Assembly (NCBI GenBank): GCA_016223165.1
Contig: JACRPO010000009.1
Span: 310,001 to 374,000 of the forward strand
DNA: 64,000 nt
Direction of reading: 5' to 3'
Source of the DNA: Burkholderiales bacterium
Lineage (GTDB): Bacteria; Pseudomonadota; Gammaproteobacteria; Burkholderiales; Burkholderiaceae_C
How positions within the stretch are numbered: the first letter of the stretch is position 1; every line of letters begins with the position of its first letter. A program made the position numbers and the translations under genes. The notes below the pieces were generated by a model that did no database searches, was not told where the DNA came from, and saw nothing but the letters and a program-made list of their open reading frames with translations. Of this stretch, positions 45,532 through 53,604 are shown piece by piece.

Positions 45532-47127
45532 TCACCCGGCGCGTGCGGGCTCGTCGAGCAGCTTCAGCCGCTGCACCTTGCCCGAGGGCCCGCGCGGCAG
45601 TTCGCCCACGAAGCGCAGGACCTTCGGCGTCTTGTAGCGGCCGAGCTTCTCGGCGCAATGCGCGCGCAGCGCCGCCTCGGTGGCCGCGTCGGGCGCATGC
45701 CCCGCGCGCAGCACCACGCAGGCCAGGATCTCCTGGCCGTAACGCGGGTCGGGCATGCCGACGGCGGCCGCGTCGAGCACGGCGGGGTGCGCGAGCAGCG
45801 CCTCGTCGATCTCGCGCGGCGCGATGTTCTCGCCGCCCTTGATGATGAGCTCCTTGATGCGGCCGGTGACGAAGAAGAAGCCGTCGGCGTCGCGGTGGCC
45901 GAGGTCGCCGGTGCGCAGCCAGCCGTCGGGCGTGAAGGCCGCGGCCGTCGCCTCGGGGTTCTTGTAGTAGCCGCGCATGACGTTCGGGCCGCGGATGGCG
46001 AGCTCGCCCGTCTCGCCGTCGGGCAGGGGGCGCAGGTCGCGGCCGATGATGCGCGCCTCGCAACCCGAGGCGCGGCCGACCGAGCCGATCTTGCGCGCCG
46101 CCGCATCCAGCGGGTTGCTGAACGAAGGCGCCACGGTCTCGGTGAGGCCCATCGTCTCGATGATGCCGATGCCGAACCGCGCCTCGAAGGCGCGGTGGTG
46201 CTCGGGCGGCAGCGCGCTGCTGGCGCTGCGGCAGAAGCGGATGCGCGCCAGCGACTCGCGCGGCGGCACGCCCTCGCGTTCAGCGCCCTCGAGCAGGTAG
46301 GCGATCATCGTCGGCACGACGTTGATCCACGTGCAGCCGCGCGCGACGGCCTGCGCCCAGAACTGCGTCGCCGAGAACTTCGGCGGCAGCACGACGCTGC
46401 CGCCATGCGCGAGCGGCGCCAGCATCGTCACCGCGAAGGCGTTGATGTGATAGAGCGGCAGCACGCCGAGCACGCGGTCGCCCGGCCCGAGGCCGTGCTC
46501 GGCGCTGATGGCGCGCGCATTGGCCGCGAGGTTGGCTTGCGTCAGCATCACGCCCTTGGGCTGGCCGGTGGTGCCCGAGGTGTACATGAGCAGGGCCACC
46601 ACGTCGTGCGAGGGAGGGTCCGACGGTGCACCTGAGCGGACAGCCGCCGCCGGCAGCGCCGCCGCCGGATCGACGACCTCCAGCGCAATCGGCCGCCCCG
46701 CGCCTTGCAGCAGCTCACGCACCGGCGCCTCCCACTCCGGCGCCACCAACACCACCTTGCAGTCGGAGTGCGCGAGCACGTAGCGCATCTGCTCGGGCTG
46801 CGAGAGCAGGTTGACCGGGTTGACGCACCAACCGCCGTGCATGGCGCCGAGCAGCAGCTGCAAGGTCGCCAGGCCATTGGGCATCACGAGCGAGACGGTG
46901 TCGCCAGGCGCGCTGCCGAGTGCGCGCAGCCGCTGCTGCACCGCCCGGCACCCGCCGGCCAGCGCGGCGAAGCTCAGCGCGTGCCGCCCTTCAGCGTCGA
47001 GCGCGTAGGTCGCGTCCGGCCAGCGCGCCGCGGCGCGCTCGATCAGCTCGTGCACCGAGGCCGGCGCAGCCGCGGCCGGTGCGGCGCCGCTCGCCTGTCG
47101 CTCACTTGCGACGCGTGGGGCGCTCAC
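45532..47127 (-). CDS. AMP-forming acyl-CoA synthetase (SauT-like)
   Basis: This 531-residue ligase activates a carboxylic acid with ATP and CoA. The P-loop is VALLMYTSGTTGQPKGVMLT near residues 178-197, followed by PLYHINAF, the aromatic pocket region RFCRSASSALPPEHH, the A8 hinge GWLRTGDLGHRDADGFFFVTGRIKELIIKGGENIAPREIDEAL near 400-442, and the catalytic Lys in PSGKVQRLKL. It starts with a GTG that lies inside an 11-bp tandem repeat, 62 bp after the dehydrogenase stop. The ligase-acylating dehydrogenase pair resembles SauT/SauS of sulfoacetate breakdown; other short acids cannot be excluded. Confidence 0.9.
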   Translation of the reverse strand: MSAPRVASERQASGAAPAAAAPASVHELIERAAARWPDATYALDAEGRHALSFAALAGGCRAVQQRLRALGSAPGDTVSLVMPNGLATLQLLLGAMHGGWCVNPVNLLSQPEQMRYVLAHSDCKVVLVAPEWEAPVRELLQGAGRPIALEVVDPAAALPAAAVRSGAPSDPPSHDVVALLMYTSGTTGQPKGVMLTQANLAANARAISAEHGLGPGDRVLGVLPLYHINAFAVTMLAPLAHGGSVVLPPKFSATQFWAQAVARGCTWINVVPTMIAYLLEGAEREGVPPRESLARIRFCRSASSALPPEHHRAFEARFGIGIIETMGLTETVAPSFSNPLDAAARKIGSVGRASGCEARIIGRDLRPLPDGETGELAIRGPNVMRGYYKNPEATAAAFTPDGWLRTGDLGHRDADGFFFVTGRIKELIIKGGENIAPREIDEALLAHPAVLDAAAVGMPDPRYGQEILACVVLRAGHAPDAATEAALRAHCAEKLGRYKTPKVLRFVGELPRGPSGKVQRLKLLDEPARAG

Positions 47128-47197
47128 TTGCCGCTCACTTCGCGCTCACTTCGCGCTCACTTCGCGCTCACTTGCCGCTCACGTGCCCCTCACGGGC
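47099..47197. repeat. 11-bp tandem repeat array spanning a stop and a start codon
   Basis: Nine register-keeping units of 11 bp (consensus CGCTCACTTCG). Positions 47121-47197 hold seven good copies; 47099-47109 is another copy, and 47110-47120 is a degenerate one. Read on the minus strand, each full unit carries a GTGAGC. The array covers the last codon and stop of the dehydrogenase gene and the GTG start and first codons of the ligase gene. Because 11 is not a multiple of 3, copy-number change alters spacing or frame. Confidence 0.9.
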
Positions 47198-48644
47198 CGC
47201 GGCCGTACTTCGCGAAGAAGGCGCCGAAGACCTGCGCCTCGCTCGGCACGTTTTCAGCAATCGGCACCGCGATGCGCGTGATGTTGAGGTAGTGCCGGTA
47301 GGTCAGGTTGTCGGAGAAGTTGTTGCGCCCCCAGGTGCCGCAACCCATGCTGAGCGAGAACGGCAAGCCGTTGTCGAAGCTGCCGCCGGTGGCGATGCAA
47401 TGCGCCTGGTTGACGATGACGCGCGCAACCGGCAGCGCGAGGCCGAGCTGCAGCGCGCGCTCGGGCCGCCGGCTGTGCAGGCCCACCGAGTGGCCGGCGC
47501 CCTGCCAGGCATAGAGGCGCTCGACGATGCGCGCGGCTTCGTCGAAGTCGGCGGCCCGGTACAGCGCCAGCACCGGGCTCAGCTTCTCGCCCGAGAACGG
47601 GTGCCCGGCGCCGATGGCGTTGGCGGACTCCTCGACGAGCAGCATGCTCGGCTTCGCCGCCGCGGCCTCGGCGAGGCCGGCGCGCCCGGCGATCACGGCG
47701 GCCGACTGGCCGATGACGGCCGGCGAGAGCTTGCCCTCGGGCCACATCAGTGCCTGCAGCCGAGCGCGCTGCGCGGCATCGAGCAAGGCGGCGCCGCGCC
47801 GGCGCAGCGCCGCGACGACACGGTCGTAGACGGCGTCGAGCAGCACGAGGCTGTTCTCCGACGAGCAGCTGGTCGCGTTGTCGAAGGTCTTGCTGAGCGT
47901 GATGCGCTCGGCCGCCGCTTCGATGTCAGCGTCGGCTTCAGCCGACTCATCGACGATCGCCGCGACGTTGCCCGCGCCGACGCCGAAGGCCGGCGTGCCG
48001 CTCGCATATGCCGCGCGCACGTTGGCCTGGCTGCCGGTGGCCACGACCAGGTCGCACCGGCGCATGAGCTCCAGCGTGCCGGCCTTGTCCACCGGTGCCG
48101 GCAGCAGCTGCACGAGGTCGCGCGGTGCGCCGATGCGGTGAAACTGCGCATGCACGAACTCGATCAGGCGCTCCGCCGTCGCCCAGCCCTTGGGCGACGG
48201 GGCCACGATCACCGCGTTGCGGCCCTTGAGCGCATTGATGATCTTGTTGGCCGGCGTCGCGGCCGGGTTGGTGGAAGGCGTCACCGCGCACACCACGCCC
48301 ACCGGCCGCGCGATCTCGACGAGGCCGCGTGCCGGATCCTCGGCGATCACGCCGACCGACCTCGCGCCCTGCAGGTCGCGCAGCAGGCCGAGCGTCTTGC
48401 GGTGGTTCTTGCGCACCTTGTCTTCGACGTTGCCGATGCCGGTGTCGGCGACGGCGAGTTCGGCGAGCTCGCGATTGCGCGCCGGCTCCATGATCGCCCA
48501 GCCGGCGGCGGCGACGAGCTCGTCGGTGCGCGCCTGGTCGTGGCCCTCGGCGATGCGCTGCGCGGCGCGCGCGCGCGCCACGAGGGCGGCGATGCGCCCG
48601 GTCAAACCGGGAGCGACGGAGCGGGCGGGATCACTGGCAGGCAT
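47190..48644 (-). CDS. Acylating aldehyde dehydrogenase (SauS-like)
   Basis: This 484-residue enzyme interconverts an acyl-CoA and its aldehyde with NAD(P)H. It has the acylating-dehydrogenase pattern: KNHRKTLGLLRDLQGARSVGVI near residues 80-100, RPVGVVCAVTPSTNPAATPANKIINALKGRNAVIVAPSPKG near 113-153, VVATGSQANVRAAYASGTPAFGVGAGN, and catalytic Cys260 in NATSCSSENSL. The C-terminus (GCGTWGRNNFSDNLTYRHYLNITRIA) is that of sulfoacetaldehyde/acetaldehyde acylating types. It has an AMP-forming ligase downstream and a Bug binding protein upstream on the same strand. An 11-bp repeat array covers its stop codon. Confidence 0.9.
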   Translation of the reverse strand: MPASDPARSVAPGLTGRIAALVARARAAQRIAEGHDQARTDELVAAAGWAIMEPARNRELAELAVADTGIGNVEDKVRKNHRKTLGLLRDLQGARSVGVIAEDPARGLVEIARPVGVVCAVTPSTNPAATPANKIINALKGRNAVIVAPSPKGWATAERLIEFVHAQFHRIGAPRDLVQLLPAPVDKAGTLELMRRCDLVVATGSQANVRAAYASGTPAFGVGAGNVAAIVDESAEADADIEAAAERITLSKTFDNATSCSSENSLVLLDAVYDRVVAALRRRGAALLDAAQRARLQALMWPEGKLSPAVIGQSAAVIAGRAGLAEAAAAKPSMLLVEESANAIGAGHPFSGEKLSPVLALYRAADFDEAARIVERLYAWQGAGHSVGLHSRRPERALQLGLALPVARVIVNQAHCIATGGSFDNGLPFSLSMGCGTWGRNNFSDNLTYRHYLNITRIAVPIAENVPSEAQVFGAFFAKYGRGP

Positions 48645-48682
48645 TGCAGGTCGAACGATGGGGCCTGATGAGCCCAATGAGC

Positions 48683-49705
48683 CTACTCCAGCTTGATGTT
48701 GGCGTCCTTCACGAGCCGCGCCCACTTGGGCAGCTCGTCGGCCACCACCTTGGCCAGCGCCTCGGGCGTACCTCCCACGCCTTCGCTGCCTTGCGCGAGC
48801 AGCTTCTCGCGCACGCCGGCGTCGGCGAGCACCTGGTTCAGCGCCTTGTTCAGCCGCTCGATCACCGCCTTCGGTGTCTTGGCCGGCACGAACATCGCAT
48901 ACCAGCTGTCGACCTCGAAGCCGGCGAGCGCCGGGCCGCCTGCTTCGCTGACCGTCGGCACGTCGGGGAAGGCGGCGCTGCGCTTGAGGGTCGAGACGGC
49001 CAGCGCCTTCAGCTTGCCGTTCTTCACGTGCTGCGCCGCGGCCGGGATGCTCACCCACAAGAGCGGCACCTGGCCGCCCATGACGTCGGTGACGGCAGGG
49101 CCGCCGCCCTTGTAGGGGATGTGCGTCATCACCGTGCCGGAGCGCAGCTTGAAGAGCTCGCCGGCCAGATGCCCCGGCGAACCGTTGCCCACCGAGGCGA
49201 ACGACAGCGAGCCCGGCTTGCCCTTGGCCAGCGCGATGAGCTCGGGCAGCGTATTGGCCGGCACCGACGGGTGTGCCGCCAGGAGCTGCGGCAGCGAAGC
49301 CACCGTGCCCACGGCCTCGAAGTCGCGCACCGTGTCGAAGCCGAGCTTCGGGTAGATGGCCGGGTTGATGGTGTGCGAGCTGAGCGTGAACAGCACCGTG
49401 TAGCCGTCGGGTGCGGCCTTCGCCACGACCTCGGTGCCCACCGAGCCGCCGGCGCCGCCCTTGTTCTCGATGACGACGGGCTGGCCGAGCACGGCCTGGA
49501 ATCGCTCGTGCACGATGCGCGCGATGACATCGGTGCCGCCGCCCGGCGGATAGGGCACGACGAAGCGCACCGGCTTGTCGGGCCAAGACAGCGCCTGCGC
49601 GAGCACGCCAGCCGGCAGGCCGAGCAGGAGGGTGGCCAGCGCAGCGGCGGCGAAGCTGCGGCGGCCTTGCGTGGGGGCGGCAGGGCGCCGGTCGGATCGC
49701 GGCAT
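48683..49705 (-). CDS. Bug/TctC-family solute-binding protein
   Basis: This 340-residue periplasmic protein starts with an export signal (RRSFAAAALATLLLGLPAGVLAQA). The Bug pattern is clear: WPDKPVRFVVPYPPGGGTDVIARIVHERFQAVLGQPVVIENKGGAGGSVGTEVVAKAAPDGYT near residues 41-103 and SVGNGSPGHLAGELFKLRSGTVMTHIPYKGGGPAVTDVMGGQVPLLW. It is the first gene of the dehydrogenase/ligase set, so it likely captures the carboxylate, perhaps sulfoacetate. The partner TctAB permease is not in the window. Confidence 0.94.
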   Translation of the reverse strand: MPRSDRRPAAPTQGRRSFAAAALATLLLGLPAGVLAQALSWPDKPVRFVVPYPPGGGTDVIARIVHERFQAVLGQPVVIENKGGAGGSVGTEVVAKAAPDGYTVLFTLSSHTINPAIYPKLGFDTVRDFEAVGTVASLPQLLAAHPSVPANTLPELIALAKGKPGSLSFASVGNGSPGHLAGELFKLRSGTVMTHIPYKGGGPAVTDVMGGQVPLLWVSIPAAAQHVKNGKLKALAVSTLKRSAAFPDVPTVSEAGGPALAGFEVDSWYAMFVPAKTPKAVIERLNKALNQVLADAGVREKLLAQGSEGVGGTPEALAKVVADELPKWARLVKDANIKLE

Positions 49706-49909
49706 GGGCAGCTCCCGATTTGCGGATAGGGGATGGTCCCGGTGATTCTTGGCGGTGGACCCTGCCTGTCAATGCGAGCATGCCCGGCGCGCCCGGCGCG
49801 TGCGAGGGTCGCTTCCTAGAATCGCGGCCCGTGCCAACCCAGCGCTGGCCCAGCGCTGGCCCAGCTCCAGTCCGATCGATCGTCGGCCCTCGCGGGCCCT
49901 CGCCGCCTC

Positions 49910-51268
49910 TTGATCCCCACCTTCGCGCGCTGGACCCACTCGGCGCTGACGCTGCTCGCGGTGCCGGCGCGGCTCGCGCATTTGTGGTGGCGCGGCCGCG
50001 AGCACCGCGGCTGGCGGCTGCGCTGGCACGAGCGGCTCGCCTGGGGCGGCGCCCGCGCGCAGCCGGGGGCGCTGTGGCTGCATGCGCAGACGACAGGCGA
50101 GGTGCAGGAGGTGGCCGTGCTCGTGGCCGAGCTGCGCAAGCTCAACCCGAGCTGGCGCTACCTCATCACGCACGGCGAGGCCGAGGGCCGCGCCGATGGC
50201 CGCGCGCTGCTCAAGCCCGGCGACGTGCAGGCCTGGCTGCCCTTCGACACGCCGGGCGCGACGGGCCGCTTCTTCAAGCGGCACCAGCCGCGCGTGGGCG
50301 TGCTGATGGAGCGCCTGCCGCGCCCCAACCTGCTGCGCCGCGCGGCGCACGCCGGCGTGCCGGTGATGATGGCCAACGCACGCCTCTCCGCGCCCGAGCT
50401 GCAGGCGGCGCAGCGGCGCCGCGCGCTGCTGGCGCCGGGCTTCCGCAGCCTGGCGCTCGTGCTGGCGCAGAGCAACGCCGATGCGCAGCGCCTGGCCAAG
50501 GCCGGCGCGCAGCAGGTGCGCGTCTTCGGCAACCTGAAGTTCGACGTCGAGCCGCCGCTCAAGCTCGTCGCGCGCGGCCTCGAGTGGCGGCACGCGGTGG
50601 CACGGCCGGTGGTGCTGGCGGCCGGCACGCGCGAAGGCGAAGAGGACCTGCTGCTCGAAGCCTGGAAGGCGATGCCCGCGCCGCGCCCGCTGCTGGTGAT
50701 CGTGCCGCGGCGCGCCCGCCGGCTCGCGCAGGTGGGCTTCGCGGTGCGCGAACACGGCTTCATGCTCAGGCGCCGCTCGAACTGGAGCCGCCTGCCGCCC
50801 GAGGAGGTGCGAAGGGCCGACGTGTGGCTAGGCGACTCGGTGGGCGAGATGGCGATGTACTACGGCATGGCCGACGTCGCCCTGCTCGGCGGCAGCTTCA
50901 AGCCCAAGCATGGCGGCCAGAACCTCATCGAGGCCGCGGCCTGCGGCTGCCCGGTACTGATGGGGCCGCACACGAGCGAGCACGAGAACGTCGCCGAACT
51001 CGCCATCGCGGCCGGCGCCGCCGAGCGCCTGCCCGACATGCGGCAGGCGGTGGCGCGCGCCGTGGGCCTGGCCGGCGACCCACGGCGCGATGCCTGGGTG
51101 CGCAACGCCTTCACCTTCACGGCCGCGCATCGCGGCACCGTGAACCGGGTCGTCGGCGCCTTGCTGGCGCTCATCACGACGCGGTCTTCGCCCTCCCGGC
51201 CCCACCGGCCCCATCAGCCCCATCAGCCCCACCGGCCTCATCAGCCGTCCCTGCCGCCCGGGCGTTGA
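49910..51268 (+). CDS. waaA: 3-deoxy-D-manno-octulosonic acid (Kdo) transferase-like (WaaA family)
   Basis: This 452-residue glycosyltransferase adds Kdo to lipid A on the inner membrane's cytoplasmic face. It has one N-terminal membrane anchor (about 10-26), WRGREHRGWRLRWHERLAWG, the catalytic Glu64 in WLHAQTTGEVQEVAVL, and a GT-B C-domain with WLGDSVGEMAMYYGMADVALLGGSFKPKHGGQNLIEAAACGCPVLMGPHTSEHENVAEL near residues 308-370. The usual His-Ala-Val-Ser-Val-Gly-Glu reads HAQTTGE here. I used the TTG at 49910, since no ATG fits. The last 25 residues are a His/Pro/Arg repeat encoded by five 9-bp units. Confidence 0.85.
   Translation: MIPTFARWTHSALTLLAVPARLAHLWWRGREHRGWRLRWHERLAWGGARAQPGALWLHAQTTGEVQEVAVLVAELRKLNPSWRYLITHGEAEGRADGRALLKPGDVQAWLPFDTPGATGRFFKRHQPRVGVLMERLPRPNLLRRAAHAGVPVMMANARLSAPELQAAQRRRALLAPGFRSLALVLAQSNADAQRLAKAGAQQVRVFGNLKFDVEPPLKLVARGLEWRHAVARPVVLAAGTREGEEDLLLEAWKAMPAPRPLLVIVPRRARRLAQVGFAVREHGFMLRRRSNWSRLPPEEVRRADVWLGDSVGEMAMYYGMADVALLGGSFKPKHGGQNLIEAAACGCPVLMGPHTSEHENVAELAIAAGAAERLPDMRQAVARAVGLAGDPRRDAWVRNAFTFTAAHRGTVNRVVGALLALITTRSSPSRPHRPHQPHQPHRPHQPSLPPGR
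51200..51244. repeat. 9-bp in-frame tandem repeat at the 3' end of the Kdo transferase gene
   Basis: Five 9-bp units (CCCCACCGG, CCCCATCAG, CCCCATCAG, CCCCACCGG, CCTCATCAG) encode a His-Arg/Gln-Pro tail beyond the enzyme's conserved end. The tail is unlikely to be catalytic. Confidence 0.8.
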
Positions 51269-51277
51269 TCACGCAAG

Positions 51278-52009
51278 CTACTTCAGCACGCCCTTGGCGA
51301 ACCACTGGCCCCACACGGCCACCGGCGCACCGCCCTTCACGGCGGGCAGGCCGGCCAGTGCCGCCTGCAGCACGCGCTCGTCCTTGTTGCGGCTGAACAG
51401 CACCTCGGCCACCGGCCCCGCCTCGAGCGTGTACCAGGCGCCGAACGAGCCCTGGTCCACGAGGCGCTCCAGCATCGCGCGCTGCGCCGCCGCGTCGCCG
51501 GTGGACAGGGTCCTGTCGCCGCGCATCAACTGCACGATGCGCCCTTCCTCGATGGCCGTGCTGTCGATGCCCTCGGTGGCCAGCGGCTTGTTGACGAGCG
51601 CGGGCACGGCGTTGAGTTTCAGGTAGCCCTCGCGCACGTACTGGTCAGGCTGGAAGTAGTCGGCCAGCACCTGCTGCGACGGTGCCTTGACGATGACGAT
51701 GCCGCGCTTGAATTCGGTGGGATCCTTCAGTGGCCCGGCGGCGAAGAGCTTCTTCTCGCCGAAGAGGCGCTGGAAGTTCGCGATGTGGCCGCGCTGCATG
51801 ACCTCGAGCGCGCTGCGTTCGCTGAAGCCGGTCTTGCCCGACTCGAGGAAGACGAACCAGATCTCGTCGCGGCTCGGCGCATGCGCCTCGCGGCTCGCGA
51901 AGATCTCGGGCGCACCGCCCACCGTGGCGCATCCGGCCACCACGGCGGCACCGACGAGGGCAGCCAGCACCATCGAAGTGCGCGCAAGGGCGCGGTCGAA
52001 CAAGGTCAT
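51278..52009 (-). CDS. YciI-like outer-membrane lipoprotein
   Basis: This 243-residue protein has a lipoprotein signal with lipobox VVAGC near residue 27, placing it in a membrane facing the periplasm. The mature part holds two alpha-beta units of the YCII type: EIWFVFLESGKTGFSERSALEVMQRGHIANFQRLFGEKKLFAAGPLKDPTEFKRGIVIVKAPSQQVLADYFQPDQYVREGYLKLNAVP near residues 49-136 is the clear one, and the C-terminal part (FGAWYTLEAGPVAEVLFSRN) is diverged. A lipoprotein YciI is unusual. It converges on the Kdo transferase gene with a 9-bp gap. Confidence 0.8.
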   Translation of the reverse strand: MTLFDRALARTSMVLAALVGAAVVAGCATVGGAPEIFASREAHAPSRDEIWFVFLESGKTGFSERSALEVMQRGHIANFQRLFGEKKLFAAGPLKDPTEFKRGIVIVKAPSQQVLADYFQPDQYVREGYLKLNAVPALVNKPLATEGIDSTAIEEGRIVQLMRGDRTLSTGDAAAQRAMLERLVDQGSFGAWYTLEAGPVAEVLFSRNKDERVLQAALAGLPAVKGGAPVAVWGQWFAKGVLK

Positions 52010-52133
52010 TCAATCCTCCTGATCCGGTCTCGAAACGGGGCGGCATGCTATCTCGACACACGGGCGCGGCCCTGAGGTGGCGACTCCACCCGCGCGACCC
52101 GCGCGGCCCCGTGAAAGCCAAGAAAATGCGGCC

Positions 52134-52682
52134 ATGAAGATCCGCACCGCCACGCCGCAGGACGCCGCCGCCGTGCAGGCGATCTACGCGCCCATCGTGC
52201 TGCACACGCCCATTTCGTTCGAGGTCGAGCCGCCCACGGTGGCGGAGATGGAACGCCGCATCACCGGAACACTCGCGCGCTTCCCGTGGTTCGTGGGCGA
52301 AGACGATGCCGGCCGCGTCAACGGCTATGTCTACGCCAGCGCCCACCAGGAGCGCGCCGCCTATCGCTGGGCGGTCAACGTCACGGCCTATGTGCGCGAG
52401 GACTGCCGCGGGCAGAAGGTGGGGCAACGCCTGTATCGCCGCCTGCTCGAGGAGCTCGGTGCCCTCGGCTATCGCCAGGCCTGCGCCGGCATCACGTTGC
52501 CCAACGACGCGAGCGTTGCGCTGCACGAGTCCGTGGGCTTCAAGCTGGTGGGCGTGTATCGCAGCATCGGGTTCAAGTTTGGCGCGTGGCGCGATGTGGG
52601 GTGGTGGCAGTGCGAGCTGCAACCGGCGGGCGGTGCGGGTGAGCCCGAAGAGCCGCGGGCCTTTGGCGAGAAGGCGGGCTGA
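52134..52682 (+). CDS. GNAT-family acetyltransferase, phosphinothricin/methionine sulfoximine type
   Basis: This 182-residue enzyme fits the Pat/MddA group: MKIRTATPQDAAAVQAIYAPIVLHTPISFEVEPPTVAEMERRI at the start, VNGYVYASAHQERAAYRWAVNVTAYVREDCRGQKVGQRLYRRLLEELGALGYRQACAGITLPNDASVALHESVGFKLVGVYRSIGFKFGAWRDVGWWQ, with the acetyl-CoA loop (RGQKVG) near residue 88 and the family's late VGWWQ. These enzymes acetylate the amino group of glutamate analogues or oxidised methionine. The tail after residue 165 is not conserved. It is divergent from the YciI lipoprotein gene; the ATG at 52134 was chosen over upstream codons. Confidence 0.92.
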   Translation: MKIRTATPQDAAAVQAIYAPIVLHTPISFEVEPPTVAEMERRITGTLARFPWFVGEDDAGRVNGYVYASAHQERAAYRWAVNVTAYVREDCRGQKVGQRLYRRLLEELGALGYRQACAGITLPNDASVALHESVGFKLVGVYRSIGFKFGAWRDVGWWQCELQPAGGAGEPEEPRAFGEKAG

Positions 52683-52782
52683 CGGGCTGCTTACCGGATG
52701 GCGGCGGATCGCGTTCGCGAGAGAACCCTGCCGACCGGCGTCGCCGCCTCCCCTGGAACGGCCCGAGGCCGCGCAGCTCTCA

Positions 52783-52941
52783 GAGCCTGTGAATGAATCA
52801 GCCGCGCCCGAGCGGCGCGCCAGAAGGCGTTGGATCTAGGCGCAAAGCGCAGTCATGTCCGGCGACATGGCGAGCATTTGCAACGACGAGCCGGCGCCTT
52901 CTGGCGTGGCGAGCGGGTGTGGATGATTCGTTCACAGGCTC
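52783..52941. mobile_element. 159-bp miniature inverted-repeat element (MITE)
   Basis: Terminal inverted repeats of about 48 bp: the left end begins GAGCCTGTGAATGAATCA, and the right end read on the other strand begins GAGCCTGTGAACGAATCA. Both continue to a shared CGCCAGAAGGCG. A 3-bp direct duplication, TCA, flanks it (52780-52782 and 52942-52944), as for IS5/IS1031-group targets. The centre holds a small ATGTC-CGGC-GACAT hairpin and no gene, so it would need a transposase in trans. Its right target copy is the stop codon of the Uma2 gene. Confidence 0.87.
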
Positions 52942-53517
52942 TCAGCCGAACAGGCCGCTCAGATCCACCGTCAGGCCGGGCAGCGCGCCCACCGCGGTGG
53001 AGCCGGGTGTCTCGGTAGCGGTGATGTCGGCGTAGGCCTCGCCGGCCGGGCGGCGGAAGAAGCGGACCTGCCGATTTGCCAGATCGACGATCCAGGCCTC
53101 GGCGATGCCGTGCCGCGCGTACAGCGGCATCTTCACCTGGCGGTCGTATTCGAGCGAGCTGTCGGCCACCTCGATGAGCAGCAGCACGTCGGCGGGGCCG
53201 GGGTGTTGCGTCGCGTATCCCTCGGGGCGATTGCGCACGAGCATCAGGTCCGGCTCGGGCTCGGAGTGCGTGCCGAGGGTCAGGGGCGTCTGGCAGGTGA
53301 CGACGGCACGCCCACGCGCGGCCTCGTGCAGCTTGGCTGCCAGCTGATTCAAGGCCCACGCGTGCGCGCTCTTCATCGGCGCCATGTCGATCACCTCCCC
53401 CTCGACCAACTCGACACGCGCGTCGGGCGCAAGGATGCCCGCTTCGGCCATGCGGTAGTACTCGCCCACCGTCACGCGGTGGCGCTGCAGCACGACGGGT
53501 TGTTCGTTGGCGCCCAT
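52942..53517 (-). CDS. Uma2-family restriction-like endonuclease (DUF820)
   Basis: This 191-residue protein has the Uma2 pattern: RVTVGEYYRMAEAGILAPDARVELVEGEVIDMAPMKSAHAWALNQLAAKL near residues 14-63, the nuclease motif EPEPDLMLVRNRP (89-101), then VLLLIEVADSSLEYDRQVKMPLYARHGIAEAWIVDLANRQV with the Glu-X-Ala and Lys expected for a PD-(D/E)XK core. The cellular role of these proteins is unknown. Its TGA stop is formed by the 3-bp target duplication of the MITE, so the true C-terminus may have been the same or slightly changed by insertion. It stands alone. Confidence 0.9.
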   Translation of the reverse strand: MGANEQPVVLQRHRVTVGEYYRMAEAGILAPDARVELVEGEVIDMAPMKSAHAWALNQLAAKLHEAARGRAVVTCQTPLTLGTHSEPEPDLMLVRNRPEGYATQHPGPADVLLLIEVADSSLEYDRQVKMPLYARHGIAEAWIVDLANRQVRFFRRPAGEAYADITATETPGSTAVGALPGLTVDLSGLFG

Positions 53518-53604
53518 GGCGGAGTGCAGTGTAAGCCCCGGGTTTCCGCCGTGAGCGGCGCCAGGGCACCTGGGTAGGGTATGAGCAGACAGTCGCCGGA
53601 GAAG

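Noticed and set aside
47099..47197. 11-bp array considered as plasmid-type iterons or a CRISPR array.
   Set aside because: Units abut without spacers, there is no Rep or Cas gene, and the array lies across two catabolic genes.
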